From positions 34,227 through 98,226 of the forward strand of contig JAKSRY010000006.1 in the NCBI GenBank assembly GCA_024403415.1: a stretch of DNA of 64,000 nucleotides, given 5' to 3'. Positions within the stretch are counted from its first letter, which is position 1, and each line of letters starts with the position of its first letter. Positions 35,730 to 44,916 of this stretch are shown here, piece after piece. The stretch is from Lachnospiraceae bacterium (GTDB lineage Bacteria > Bacillota > Clostridia > Lachnospirales > Lachnospiraceae). The notes beneath the pieces are model-generated. The model was not told the DNA's origin. It worked only from the letters and a program-made list of their open reading frames with translations, and searched no databases. A program made the position numbers and the translations under genes.

Positions 35730-38009
35730 TCAGCTGTTCAAAAATCTCTGCTGCATCATTATCTCATCAGGAACTTCTTTTCCGTTATTGGTGAGCTTCT
35801 TGATAAGATTGTTGATTCTGTGAACCTTTGATCCCTGCTTAACCTCATATCTTTCTATTATTTCCCTGTACATAGGATTAATCTTAAGACTGTCACGCCT
35901 GTCTTTTGCAAAAGGCACATAAGTAAACAGTATGTTCCTTGCAACCTTATTCAATCTTGGCGAGCCCTGGCTCTCATACAATATCCATAAGGTGTAATCC
36001 TTCATGAACATTTCACGGTAACTGTTCTTACAGCGTACAAGGTCATTTTTAATTTTTTCTTTTGCTTCCTGAGACAGGTCATTATTCTTTCTGTAATACT
36101 GAACATAGTCGAAATATTCAGAAGTGAGAGAATGTTCACCCGGTTCGTTCCAATGCGCACCCTGAATTCTCTTACAAAGTTCCCATCTGAACTGACCAAT
36201 AAGTCTTATCAGCTGATTTTTGAGATCCTCCTGTTGAAAAACAGAAATAAAGAATCTTGCTGCCGTCGTTCTTCTCTTTCCTTCGATTTCCTGCCACATT
36301 ATTCCTTTACTTCCGATATTGGGTGTAAGGATAACGTTTGGAAGTATTTCAACATCGATTATTTCTCTGTCAACACCGCTTTGAGGTGCTGAATACATGG
36401 TCTCTCTGTAAAAAGCACCATAATCAATCGAACGAACCTCTTTGATTATTCCGGTAACCTTTTTCCAGTTAACAAGCATACTGTCAAAGGTCTTTACCAT
36501 ATCCTGATCTGATAATACCGGGCAGAAATTGATGATACGGCCTGAACTTATTTTGTTTACAACAGGGAATATGTTTTCAAGCTCATAAAGAACTCTTGCC
36601 CTGCTGTCCCTAAACAAGGTCTCCTCATCCTTCTTCTCAATCTCTCCGTTTCTTGCCTGTTCATGGAGATATTCGGCATAATCGACTTCAAACTCGTTTC
36701 TTCCAGGGTCTTTTTCGCAGTTATATATACTCTTCAGCCATTCAAATATAGAATATACTCCGTAATCGGGATCACTGTAGTCCGTTTCGGATATTTTCTG
36801 AAGCTCAAGGGCATTATCCATTCCAACAAGATTTTCGTCCATATATCCGAAATTTAAGAACATTTTAATTACTGTAGGAATGCTGTCTGCTTCTACAGCC
36901 TTTAAGAAAACCTCAGTATAAATCTTATTAAATCCCTTTGTCACGGCAAGGCGAAGCTTTCGTATATTATCATTATCGCTGCTGCTTTTCATTAATTCAA
37001 AAAGTGAGTACAGGGTTTCTTTGAAAAACTCCGCAAATTCAGAATCAACCTCCGAATAAGCAAGAATCTTATCCAGGGAATTAACGATATCCTGGACAGA
37101 ATTCTTTCCGTACTCCTTGGCAACTTCTTCAATAGCCTTTGAAGATTCATTAAACTTCCTTATTTCTTCTTCTACAAATCTTTTCTTTTGCTCAAGTGCA
37201 TCTGTGTCTATACCCCGAATATTTCCGCATCTGTCCAGGATACTGTTTAAGATACTGTAGGCATTCTGAGCCTGCTCGTTTTCTTTTCCATTTTTCCTGG
37301 CATTCATAATATAGAGTGACAAATACATTTCTATAAGATCAGTGCCATCTTCATTCACAAGACAGTTTAAGAGGTTAAGCTTCTCCTCTTCCATTTCCTG
37401 CCCTGCAAACATAAGCTTTGAGATATCCTTTGCAGTATTATGAAGAAGTCCGGTTATAAACTGTACATCCATCGCACCGTAGTCACTGTCTCTTGCAACC
37501 TGCGCAAGAACAGAATAATATCCATCAAACCAAACCGGTATGGAACCCTCAAAAATAGCCGAGAAATCATTGTTAAAATCTGATAGTCCCTGAGGATTCA
37601 TCTGACTGAGCTCACATATTTCTCTGTAATTATCATAAGCAGACCTGATATAGTTTCCAAGAGCCTCATAGTCTGTTTTAAAAATTCTGTACTGCTCGAT
37701 TGCCAGCTTAAGCTGTCGGAATAAAGAAGTCATTATATATTTTCTGATATCTTTATTTTCTTCAATCAGACTCTCTACGCCTTTATTAATTGGATATTCA
37801 ACAACCGAAACATTGTCCACGGCTTCATATCGTGCATAAGACTGCCTGCTTCCCAAACCTATCAGTCCGACAATATCCTGATTCTGTAATCGGAAATCTC
37901 CACCTTCATAAATAACCTTAACAGAACCCTTCATTATGAATAACAATTTATCAATATTCTGACCTGCTTCAAAAATAACCGAGCCGGCAGATATATTTTT
38001 TAGTGCCAT
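35730..38009 (-). CDS. Large protein with N-terminal cyclic-nucleotide-binding-like domain, otherwise unknown
   Basis: 759 residues. The first 110 residues resemble a CRP-like cNMP-binding beta-roll (ISAGSVIFEAGQNIDKLLFI, MKGSVKVIYEGGDF), but no helix-turn-helix follows. The remainder is mostly helical and soluble, with no motif I know; it has one moderately conserved-looking stretch (EGKRRTTAARFFISVFQQED) in the C-terminal third. It ends one base before rsmA begins downstream of it. It could be a sensor or scaffold; a catalytic role cannot be claimed. What ligand it binds is unknown, and the cAMP phosphate-binding motif is not recognisable. Confidence 0.7.
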   Translation of the reverse strand: MALKNISAGSVIFEAGQNIDKLLFIMKGSVKVIYEGGDFRLQNQDIVGLIGLGSRQSYARYEAVDNVSVVEYPINKGVESLIEENKDIRKYIMTSLFRQLKLAIEQYRIFKTDYEALGNYIRSAYDNYREICELSQMNPQGLSDFNNDFSAIFEGSIPVWFDGYYSVLAQVARDSDYGAMDVQFITGLLHNTAKDISKLMFAGQEMEEEKLNLLNCLVNEDGTDLIEMYLSLYIMNARKNGKENEQAQNAYSILNSILDRCGNIRGIDTDALEQKKRFVEEEIRKFNESSKAIEEVAKEYGKNSVQDIVNSLDKILAYSEVDSEFAEFFKETLYSLFELMKSSSDNDNIRKLRLAVTKGFNKIYTEVFLKAVEADSIPTVIKMFLNFGYMDENLVGMDNALELQKISETDYSDPDYGVYSIFEWLKSIYNCEKDPGRNEFEVDYAEYLHEQARNGEIEKKDEETLFRDSRARVLYELENIFPVVNKISSGRIINFCPVLSDQDMVKTFDSMLVNWKKVTGIIKEVRSIDYGAFYRETMYSAPQSGVDREIIDVEILPNVILTPNIGSKGIMWQEIEGKRRTTAARFFISVFQQEDLKNQLIRLIGQFRWELCKRIQGAHWNEPGEHSLTSEYFDYVQYYRKNNDLSQEAKEKIKNDLVRCKNSYREMFMKDYTLWILYESQGSPRLNKVARNILFTYVPFAKDRRDSLKINPMYREIIERYEVKQGSKVHRINNLIKKLTNNGKEVPDEIMMQQRFLNS

Positions 38010-38873
38010 CTACACTTCCCCCATCAAATCAGACAGCTTTGCAAACTCCTCCAATGTAAGTTTTTCGCCCCTGATATTAATATCTAACCCCATTTTAATA
38101 AGTATATTCTGTATTCCTTCTCTGGAAATATGCGTTACTCCCGAATTTGCAAGACTGTTTGCCAGCGTTTTTCGCCTCTGATTAAATGCAGCCCGAATGA
38201 TTCTGAACATCATCTCTTCATCCTTTGCCACAATAGGAGGACTTGCATATCTTTCAAGTCTGATAACGCAGGAGCCAACCTTAGGCTTTGGTATGAAGCA
38301 TTCCGGAGAAACATATGCTATAACCGAAGGCTTGGAATAGTACTGAACCGCAAGACTCAAAGCCCCATAATCCTTGGTTCCCGGTCCAACCGACATTCTG
38401 TCAGCAACCTCTCTTTGAATCATAACGGTAATACTTTCAAGCGGAATATGTTTTTCAAAAAGCCCCATTATAATCGGAGTGGTAATATAATATGGCAGAT
38501 TTGCAACTACCTTTATCGGTCTGCCTTCATTATATTTTTCGACAATTTCATTAATATCCGTCTTAAGAATGTCATTATTAATAACTGTCACATTATCATA
38601 TGGCGACAATGTATCTTTAAGAATAGGAATAAGTGCCTTATCGATTTCGACAGCAATTACATACTTTGCCCTTTCACAAAGATATTGTGTCATGGTTCCG
38701 ATTCCCGGTCCTATTTCAAGGACACAGTCATCTTTGGTTACACCCGCTCCTGAAACTATCTTATCGAGAATGTTCGCATCTATAAGAAAATTCTGTCCGA
38801 AGCGCTTTTGAAAATTGAACCCATATTTATCCAGTATCGCTACTGTTCCCGAAATACTATCAAGCGTTGGCAT
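38010..38873 (-). CDS. rsmA: 16S rRNA (adenine-1518/1519 N6) dimethyltransferase
   Basis: 287 residues. SAM motif I is VLEIGPGIGTMTQYLCERAK after QNFLIDANILDKIV; the catalytic NLPYYITTPIIMGL follows, and the C-terminal domain includes AFNQRRKTLANSL. It dimethylates two adenines in the 3' hairpin of 16S rRNA. It overlaps the tatD end by 14 bases, a common rsmA-tatD arrangement in Firmicutes, and ends next to the start of the cNMP-sensor-like gene. Confidence 0.96.
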   Translation of the reverse strand: MPTLDSISGTVAILDKYGFNFQKRFGQNFLIDANILDKIVSGAGVTKDDCVLEIGPGIGTMTQYLCERAKYVIAVEIDKALIPILKDTLSPYDNVTVINNDILKTDINEIVEKYNEGRPIKVVANLPYYITTPIIMGLFEKHIPLESITVMIQREVADRMSVGPGTKDYGALSLAVQYYSKPSVIAYVSPECFIPKPKVGSCVIRLERYASPPIVAKDEEMMFRIIRAAFNQRRKTLANSLANSGVTHISREGIQNILIKMGLDINIRGEKLTLEEFAKLSDLMGEV

Positions 38874-39654
38874 TTATTTTATATATTCTCCTTGCATTTT
38901 CTTCTGTAATCCTAATTACTTCTTCTTCGCTTATCCCTTTAATGGAAGCTATTTTTTCCACAACATATTTTAAGTTTGCAGAGTTATTTCTTTGTCCTCT
39001 TAGCGGAATCGGTGAAAGATATGGTGAATCGGTCTCGAGGACTATTCGTTCCATGGGAAGAATCTCTACCGTTTCTACAAGTTTCCTTGCGTTCTTAAAT
39101 GTGAGAACACCGCCGATACCAAAATAATAATCCATGGCAAGATATTCCCTGGCAATTTCCGGAGAATAGGAATAGCAATGAATAATGGCTCCGTTTTGAC
39201 CTGCATCGAGCGACTTCAGTATATCAAGTGTGTCCTTTGCTGCATCACGGCTGTGGATTATTATCGGAAGTTCGACTTCCTTTGCCATTTTAATCTGCTT
39301 CTCAAACCATTCCTTCTGCACATTTCTCAGGGGATCTTCATAATAATAGTCAAGTCCGATTTCTCCGACCGCAACTATTTTTCCACCCTTATTATATGCT
39401 TTTGTAAAACAAATTTGTTTTAATTCTTCAAGTTTTTGATCATTTAATTCGGCTACTCCTTCGGGATGAACTCCTATAGAGCCATAAATAAATGAATATT
39501 TTTCCGTAAGCTTAAGGGTTTCCTCGCATCCCTTTAAGGTGGCTGCAACATTAACTACAGTCCCTATATTATTATCCTTTAAGGATGCTATAATTTCATC
39601 CCTGTCTTCTTCAAAAGCACTGTCATCATAGTGTGCATGAGTATCAAATATCAT
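38860..39654 (-). CDS. tatD: TatD family metal-dependent DNase
   Basis: 264 residues. Metal-binding motifs are FDTHAHYDDSAF, AVGEIGLDYYYED, PIIIHSRDAAKDTL, IHCYSYS and VLETDSPYLSPIPLRGQRN. Family members are 3'-5' exonucleases acting on damaged single-stranded DNA. GGAGACG precedes the ATG by about 6 bases. It is the first gene of tatD-rsmA, transcribed away from tRNA-Lys. Confidence 0.95.
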   Translation of the reverse strand: MIFDTHAHYDDSAFEEDRDEIIASLKDNNIGTVVNVAATLKGCEETLKLTEKYSFIYGSIGVHPEGVAELNDQKLEELKQICFTKAYNKGGKIVAVGEIGLDYYYEDPLRNVQKEWFEKQIKMAKEVELPIIIHSRDAAKDTLDILKSLDAGQNGAIIHCYSYSPEIAREYLAMDYYFGIGGVLTFKNARKLVETVEILPMERIVLETDSPYLSPIPLRGQRNNSANLKYVVEKIASIKGISEEEVIRITEENARRIYKINANA

Positions 39655-39767
39655 AAAAACGTCTCCATATCTTTATATTTATAAAGATTTTTTATTGGAA
39701 AAATCCCGTATTTTCGGGCAAAAATCACCTTTTTCAAAAATGTTTTAAAAAAAATAAAAATTTTTGT

Positions 39768-39795
39768 TGCAAACATAAAAACATTATACTATAAT
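39768..39795 (+). promoter_or_regulatory. Promoter of tRNA-Lys
   Basis: TTGCAA (39768-39773), 16-base spacer, TATAAT (39790-39795). It lies 27 bases before the tRNA and is the only plus-strand promoter in this part. Confidence 0.65.
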
Positions 39796-39821
39796 AACAC
39801 TTGCGTTGCAAAAGAACGTGA

Positions 39822-39894
39822 GCACCGCTAGCTCAGTTGGTAGAGCACCTGACTCTTAATCAGGGTGTCCAGGGTTCGAATCCCTGGCGGTGTA
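39822..39894 (+). tRNA. tRNA-Lys (anticodon CTT)
   Basis: Cloverleaf: acceptor GCACCGC (39822-39828) with GCGGTGT (39887-39893, first pair G-U), D-arm GCTC...GAGC, anticodon stem CCTGA/TCAGG with loop CTCTTAA and CTT at 39855-39857, T-arm CAGGG-TTCGAAT-CCCTG. Discriminator A; CCA is not encoded. It is a single tRNA, on the plus strand amid minus-strand genes. Confidence 0.95.
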
Positions 39895-39900
39895 CGGAGG

Positions 39901-39940
39901 GTCTTGGACTTGTGAATACACGGGTTCAGGGCTTTTTTTT
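39901..39940 (+). terminator. Rho-independent terminator of tRNA-Lys
   Basis: GTCTTGGACTTGTG (39901-39914) pairs over all 14 positions, with several G-U pairs, with CACGGGTTCAGGGC (39919-39932), loop AATA, then T8 (39933-39940). It is strong and points with the tRNA. Confidence 0.9.
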
Positions 39941-40055
39941 CGCCTAAAAATATATTATCTTATTTCCATGACACCATAATCAAGCGTGCCGGCGCCTCAT
40001 GCTGGCAGAATTCATCACTTCTGCCCACCCGGCTCATCGTATATATAAACCAAAG

Positions 40056-40079
40056 AAGGGTGCCCTTACGGACACCCTT
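40056..40079 (-). terminator. Terminator after the GGDEF/EAL gene
   Basis: AAGGGTGCCC (40056-40065) and GGACACCCTT (40070-40079) form a 10-base stem (one G-U) with a 4-base loop, 16 bases past the stop codon. The region 39941-40055 between this and the tRNA terminator holds nothing I recognise. Confidence 0.75.
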
Positions 40080-40095
40080 TAATAATAGTATCAGC

Positions 40096-43000
40096 TTAAA
40101 TAAGTTTTTCAAATTCATCAGATGGCAACGGCTTATAGTAATAATATCCCTGAACACATTTTCCACCCTGTGCCTTTATGAATTCTACCTGCTCCTTGGT
40201 TTCAACACCTTCAGATACACTCTTGAATTCAAGATTCTGTGTCAACTGAATAATTGCAGAAATAATAGCCTTGGACTTGTTATCCATTTCATTTCTCATA
40301 AAGAATCCGCCATCTATCTTAATTACATCAACCGGCAGCTTCTTCATGAAATTCAAAGTAGAATATCCGGATCCAAAATCATCCATTGAAATAACAAATC
40401 CAACATCCTTCAGTCTCTGAATCATATAAATCAAACGTTCTGTATCTTCAAAGAATACGCTCTCTGTTATTTCAAGTTCTACATCCTTGGTGCTCAATCC
40501 ATACTTATCAACAAGCCCCTTCATCATCTCCGGTAACGAGTCATCAATCAGATGAAGTCTTGAAACATTTACAGATATAAGCGGTACATTCTTTCCGAGC
40601 TTCTTCCACTCCGACATAAGTGCGAATGTCTGCTCATAAACCGCTTCATCTATATCTACAACCATTCCACTCTTTTCAGACACCGGAATGAACAATCCGG
40701 GAGATACGAGTTTTCCTTCCTTGTCCACCATTCGAACCAGGGCTTCAGCACCAACTATTGAGCCATCCTCAATATTTACTTTAGGCTGGAAGTAAACCTT
40801 AAATCTGTTATCTGCAAGAGCATCCTTAATCATGTCATTGATTTCTTTTTCCTGCTTCTCTTTGATAATCAGTTCATTAGAATATACATACACCCCACCC
40901 GATTTACTCATATCTTCAGCTGCAATACGACGGGCCTTTAATGCATTATCAACACATTGATTAATATACGTATCATTTTCAGTAACATCATAAATACCCA
41001 CAAAACACTGAATATCAATTAATGGAAATCTCTGTCTGAATTCCTGGTTTAGTGTTTCTGTATATTTCGTAAAGTATTTTCTGTATTCATCTTCCTTAAG
41101 CTGTTTTGCAAGTAATGCAAAATCATCACCTTTTATACGGCAGAAATACTCACCTTCCAAAAGATCTTCTTTAACCAGCTCGGCATATCTTTTAAGTATT
41201 TCGTCACCGACAACATATCCGTATTCATCATTTATCTTGGAGAATCGTCTGATACCTGTACATATAACACTGTACTTGTCATCATTCTTCTTCACTGATG
41301 TTGTTGCATCAACAATAAAGCGATCAAATGAATCTGCTACCGTAAGATTATCCTCACTACGAACTCTGTTCAGGAAATCCGTAACATCAGTAATACAAAC
41401 AAGAACATCCTTATCATTTTCTGTACCCTGCATATGATTTGCAGACAGTGTGTACCATCTGTTAGGTCCTTCAATAAAGGTCTCTACACAGTTTCCCGTA
41501 TCACTCACTCCATTTATCAGTGGGCATGAACTACACGGCTGGCTGTAACCGTTAAATGTCTCATAACACTTACATCCATATTGAGAATGAGGGAAAACCT
41601 CTTTTGCATATTTACTTATATATTTTACTTCAAATGTATCTTCATCAATAATATAGAAAAGAATCTTCTGAGAATTCATTACATTCTTATTGATGACAGC
41701 TTCCATCTCCATTTCATGTTTGGTCTGCTGACTTAATAAATAACTGCGAATCAGTCTTACAACACTTGCGATGGTTTCTATTTCACTTGGATTAAATTCA
41801 TGATCTTCAAATGCTTCAAAGGTAACAAGACCTACCATTTCACCTGCATCCCTTATTGGGAACTGTAAAGAAGCAACAGGTACCTTATTAAGTGTCACAA
41901 GGTGACGGAACAAATCAATCTTTTCATTTCTTCCATCCTTATATACAAAGAACCCATCTCCAATGGCTTCATCTATCATCTGCCATGCCATAGGAGACAA
42001 TTCTCTACGCTTCTCACTGTCATCTGCATCGTCAACTCTGCACCATCTTGCAAAGAAAGCAACCTTTTCATGTCTAAAATCAAGAGTAGTCAGAATTGCT
42101 CGATCGAGCTTATAAAACAGACAAACTTCTTCAAATACTGCTTTTATTGCTGTCTTGATGTCAGATTCCTTTGTCATTTTTTCAAAGGTAAAATCAAAAA
42201 GCTGTTTATTTACACTCTTTTTGTCTTTATCAAGATTATATTCTTCATCGTTGAACTTATTCATTGTAACCATTGTATATCCAATGGAAACATCCTTAAC
42301 GGCCTCGTCACTAAAGGTTACAAGCTTATTTCCCCCGGCTTTTTTGGCGGCAAGCAATGCCATATCTGCTTTTGTATATAAAAGCTCATAACTATCTGCA
42401 TCCTTAGGACCAAATGATACTCCGATACTTAAAGAAACAGGATGTGAATTCACATAAGGAACATTATCAACAACTCGTTTCATTAATCTCTCGGCAAGTT
42501 CTAGAACCTTTTCTTCATCAACATCACTACAGAATACAATAAACTGGTCTCCTGCTATACGTCCAACAATGTCCTTAGACATATAGTTCGTATATACCAT
42601 TCCCGAAATAATCTGAAGAATATAGTCACCCTGAACCTTACCAAATATATCATTTACTTCCTTAAAGTTATCTACATCGATGATGGTGATGGCATACGAT
42701 TTGCTTGTATTATTTTGAATCTCTTTCCTTATTAGACCAGCAACCTTCTCTCTTTTATACAAGCCTGTAAGAGAATCCTGCATAATCGTATTATTATCTT
42801 TATTAACCTTTTCACGGGAAATATCGTAGGTTCTTCCTATGTATTTAACCGGAACACCATTCTCATACATAACCTGACCAAGAGCCCTGAACCAGTTCAT
42901 TTTATAGTCTCTTCCAAAACCACGATATTCAACCGATACAAAATCTTTTTGAAGCTCTATATCATTAAAAAAGCCAATGACCAACTGCTCGTCTTCTTCA

Positions 43001-43215
43001 TAGACAAGCCTTGATTCATTGACATTATCTTTCGGATTATTAATAGAAATAGTATCAACTATTTCTCCTGCTTCACCATAAAAAGAAATGCTCCAAACCT
43101 TATTGGAACAATCATATACCCATGAAACTGCATCACAAACAGACGCTATAATCGCGTCTGACAATGTAGCAAGATCGCTTATTTTACTATTCACATTGTC
43201 AATTTGATCTAACAA
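40096..43215 (-). CDS. Tandem degenerate-GGDEF, EAL cyclic-di-GMP phosphodiesterase
   Basis: 1039 residues from the TTG start. Order: a PAS-like N-terminus (about 1-150), GGDEF 1 with the signature degraded to IAGDQF, a GAF-like region, a second sensor segment with a Cys cluster (CKCYETFNGYSQPCSSCPL), GGDEF 2 degraded to IKGDDF, and a C-terminal EAL domain. The EAL catalytic set is intact: AEALVRM, SVNVSRLHL, ELEITESVFF, SMDDFGSGYSTL and VIKIDGG. It therefore probably hydrolyses c-di-GMP. GGGGGG is 6 bases before the TTG at 43215; an ATG at 43254 has no site. A hairpin (43228-43252) lies just before the site. No transmembrane segment. Confidence 0.88.
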   Translation of the reverse strand: MLDQIDNVNSKISDLATLSDAIIASVCDAVSWVYDCSNKVWSISFYGEAGEIVDTISINNPKDNVNESRLVYEEDEQLVIGFFNDIELQKDFVSVEYRGFGRDYKMNWFRALGQVMYENGVPVKYIGRTYDISREKVNKDNNTIMQDSLTGLYKREKVAGLIRKEIQNNTSKSYAITIIDVDNFKEVNDIFGKVQGDYILQIISGMVYTNYMSKDIVGRIAGDQFIVFCSDVDEEKVLELAERLMKRVVDNVPYVNSHPVSLSIGVSFGPKDADSYELLYTKADMALLAAKKAGGNKLVTFSDEAVKDVSIGYTMVTMNKFNDEEYNLDKDKKSVNKQLFDFTFEKMTKESDIKTAIKAVFEEVCLFYKLDRAILTTLDFRHEKVAFFARWCRVDDADDSEKRRELSPMAWQMIDEAIGDGFFVYKDGRNEKIDLFRHLVTLNKVPVASLQFPIRDAGEMVGLVTFEAFEDHEFNPSEIETIASVVRLIRSYLLSQQTKHEMEMEAVINKNVMNSQKILFYIIDEDTFEVKYISKYAKEVFPHSQYGCKCYETFNGYSQPCSSCPLINGVSDTGNCVETFIEGPNRWYTLSANHMQGTENDKDVLVCITDVTDFLNRVRSEDNLTVADSFDRFIVDATTSVKKNDDKYSVICTGIRRFSKINDEYGYVVGDEILKRYAELVKEDLLEGEYFCRIKGDDFALLAKQLKEDEYRKYFTKYTETLNQEFRQRFPLIDIQCFVGIYDVTENDTYINQCVDNALKARRIAAEDMSKSGGVYVYSNELIIKEKQEKEINDMIKDALADNRFKVYFQPKVNIEDGSIVGAEALVRMVDKEGKLVSPGLFIPVSEKSGMVVDIDEAVYEQTFALMSEWKKLGKNVPLISVNVSRLHLIDDSLPEMMKGLVDKYGLSTKDVELEITESVFFEDTERLIYMIQRLKDVGFVISMDDFGSGYSTLNFMKKLPVDVIKIDGGFFMRNEMDNKSKAIISAIIQLTQNLEFKSVSEGVETKEQVEFIKAQGGKCVQGYYYYKPLPSDEFEKLI

Positions 43216-43227
43216 AAGTTTCCCCCC

Positions 43228-43252
43228 GTGTAGTACAAAGATACCCCTACAC
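43228..43252 (-). promoter_or_regulatory. Hairpin directly before the GGDEF/EAL ribosome binding site
   Basis: GTGTAG (43228-43233) and CTACAC (43247-43252) with a 13-base loop, ending one base from the GGGGGG site at 43222-43227. It could mask or present the site. Small and unproven. Confidence 0.3.
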
Positions 43253-43299
43253 ATGAAAACATATCATATTTATGTAAATAATACAATAAAAATATGCGT

Positions 43300-44064
43300 T
43301 TATACGACTTTTGAAATCATCCAGACAACACCATATAGCAAAGGCTGGTGCAAAATATAAATCAGTAGAGAGTTACGCCCGATTACTTCAAATATTCCTA
43401 TACCATGCTTAAAGAATCTCTCTTCGATTTTGGAGCCTTTAATAAGGAAATAGGAAAAATAACCGGTGCAAAAAAGAAAGAACCAGGGTAAAAAAGAAAA
43501 ATAATCCGTAGAAAAGAAGCCCGGCATAAGAAATCCAAGAAAAGTCATGAAATATCCATTATATAAAAATTCCGGAAGTTCAAGAATTCTGATTCCTTCA
43601 AATCCCAGATATCCATGATTTATGTCTCGCGTTAACAAGAACAGCAGGAAAGAAACTACAATAAATATTCCTGCCTGTTTCCTGCTTTTTGAAAATATAC
43701 GGTCAATCGGAATCATAAGAAGTATTGAAACTCCAATTAACCACAGTACCCCAAAAATAATTCTCTGATCATAAAGAAAGTTTACTGTCACCAAAGTAAT
43801 AACAATACCTGACAAAAGAGACATCAGCCCTCTTTTTAAGTGATGTCTCCCTAAATTGAAACTGTATCCTGCCAGTAAAATAAATACCCAGCATATGCTC
43901 TGCTGCCAAATGTATACAGGAGTACTTTTAAGCGTGTCATCCGTCAGTCCTATTCTGAAACTGGCAAGATCCCAACAAAAATGATATATTACCATACTTA
44001 TAACGGTAATACCTCTTAATGTATCTATTAATCTAAGCCTGTTTGTTTGCCTGGATGTATTCAT
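43300..44064 (-). CDS. DUF1624/heparan-alpha-glucosaminide N-acetyltransferase-like membrane protein
   Basis: 254 residues from the chosen start, with about seven hydrophobic helices. The opening RLRLIDTLRGITVISMVIYH and FCWDLASF match the acyltransferase-like DUF1624 group; NSLLIYILHQPLLYGVVWMI near the C-terminus fits. Members are thought to acylate extracellular sugars. The ATG at 44064 has GGAG 5 bases upstream and overlaps the deacetylase gene by 32 bases. The pair suggests coupled editing of a surface polymer (inference). Confidence 0.8.
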   Translation of the reverse strand: MNTSRQTNRLRLIDTLRGITVISMVIYHFCWDLASFRIGLTDDTLKSTPVYIWQQSICWVFILLAGYSFNLGRHHLKRGLMSLLSGIVITLVTVNFLYDQRIIFGVLWLIGVSILLMIPIDRIFSKSRKQAGIFIVVSFLLFLLTRDINHGYLGFEGIRILELPEFLYNGYFMTFLGFLMPGFFSTDYFSFLPWFFLFCTGYFSYFLIKGSKIEERFFKHGIGIFEVIGRNSLLIYILHQPLLYGVVWMISKVV

Positions 44065-44755
44065 ATATCTCCATATTGGTTGCAAACCAAATCTCATCCT
44101 TGTGAGAAGCCATAAGTTTCATAAATTCCTCGATTTTATCCCAACTGTTATTGAGATAAAATTCATAAGTGTGTCCCCATAAATAAAACAAAGCCCCTTC
44201 TTCATCACATTCAACAAACTTACGGGCAACATCCATAAAATCCGGTGCTTCATTATATGTTGTCGGACGCCATCTTAAGAAATCTTCCGGAATTCCAAAG
44301 GCTGATGTGCTGTTTACTGTTCTGGCATAAACAATTCCCAAATCTTTGAGCCTCTGAACCAGTTCATCATCATAAGCTCCATAGGGATAAGCAAAACCCC
44401 TGACCTTCTTTCCTGATAATTCTTCAAGTCTCTTTACATCATCAAGAATTTCAGACTGGACCTCTTCCAAAGGAAGTCCGACAAGGTTAGGATGATGCGC
44501 AGCATGAGAAGCAACTTCAAAATCGTCATATAATTCCTTAAACTCTGATTCTGAAATTACAATATGACCAAACTCTTCCTTGGGTTCATCTTCATCATTA
44601 ACATATGCCGTTGTATCTCCAATCCAGCTTGATGGCAGATTAAATGTACATTTCAATCCATATTTTCTGAGTAATTTAATAAATCTTCTATCATGAATTA
44701 CGGCATCATCATAACTTAATGTAACCGCCTTTTTCTTTCCGTCTTTCCAAAGCAT
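44033..44755 (-). CDS. Polysaccharide deacetylase (NodB-like)
   Basis: 240 residues. NodB motifs: TLSYDDAVIHDRRFIKLL (Asp-Asp), LPSSWIGD, SHAAHHPNLVGLP (zinc His pair), GFAYPYGAYDDELVQRL and the final LWGHTYEFYL with the catalytic His. No signal peptide or anchor is seen, which is unusual for an enzyme expected to act outside. Substrate unknown. AAGGA lies 12 bases before the ATG, a long spacing. It overlaps the DUF1624 gene. Confidence 0.88.
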   Translation of the reverse strand: MLWKDGKKKAVTLSYDDAVIHDRRFIKLLRKYGLKCTFNLPSSWIGDTTAYVNDEDEPKEEFGHIVISESEFKELYDDFEVASHAAHHPNLVGLPLEEVQSEILDDVKRLEELSGKKVRGFAYPYGAYDDELVQRLKDLGIVYARTVNSTSAFGIPEDFLRWRPTTYNEAPDFMDVARKFVECDEEGALFYLWGHTYEFYLNNSWDKIEEFMKLMASHKDEIWFATNMEIYEYIQANKQA

Positions 44756-44904
44756 ATTTATACTGAGTCCTTTCGTAATTCGTTATACTTATGTCAATTT
44801 CGATCAACTGTCTTTATTCATCGTTTTTAGAAATATTTACACCATTATAGTTTATTTTTTAACGATTGTTAATGTTTTTTGATGACTAATATCGGGTTTG
44901 GCTC

Positions 44905-44910
44905 TATAAT
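44905..44910 (+). promoter_or_regulatory. -10 (TATAAT) of a leaderless operon
   Basis: TATAAT ends 6 bases before the ATG at 44917, so transcription should begin at the start codon. No Shine-Dalgarno precedes the ATG. The best -35 is TTGATG, 20 bases away, which is too far for a strong promoter. Confidence 0.5.
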
Positions 44911-44916
44911 GTAAGC

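Noticed and set aside
38130-38753. 207-codon plus-strand open frame opposite rsmA
   Set aside because: It is antisense to the conserved rsmA frame, with no domain and no initiation signal.
39960-40166. 68-codon minus-strand frame over the end of the GGDEF/EAL gene
   Set aside because: It covers the hairpin at 40056-40079 and the EAL 3' end in another frame.
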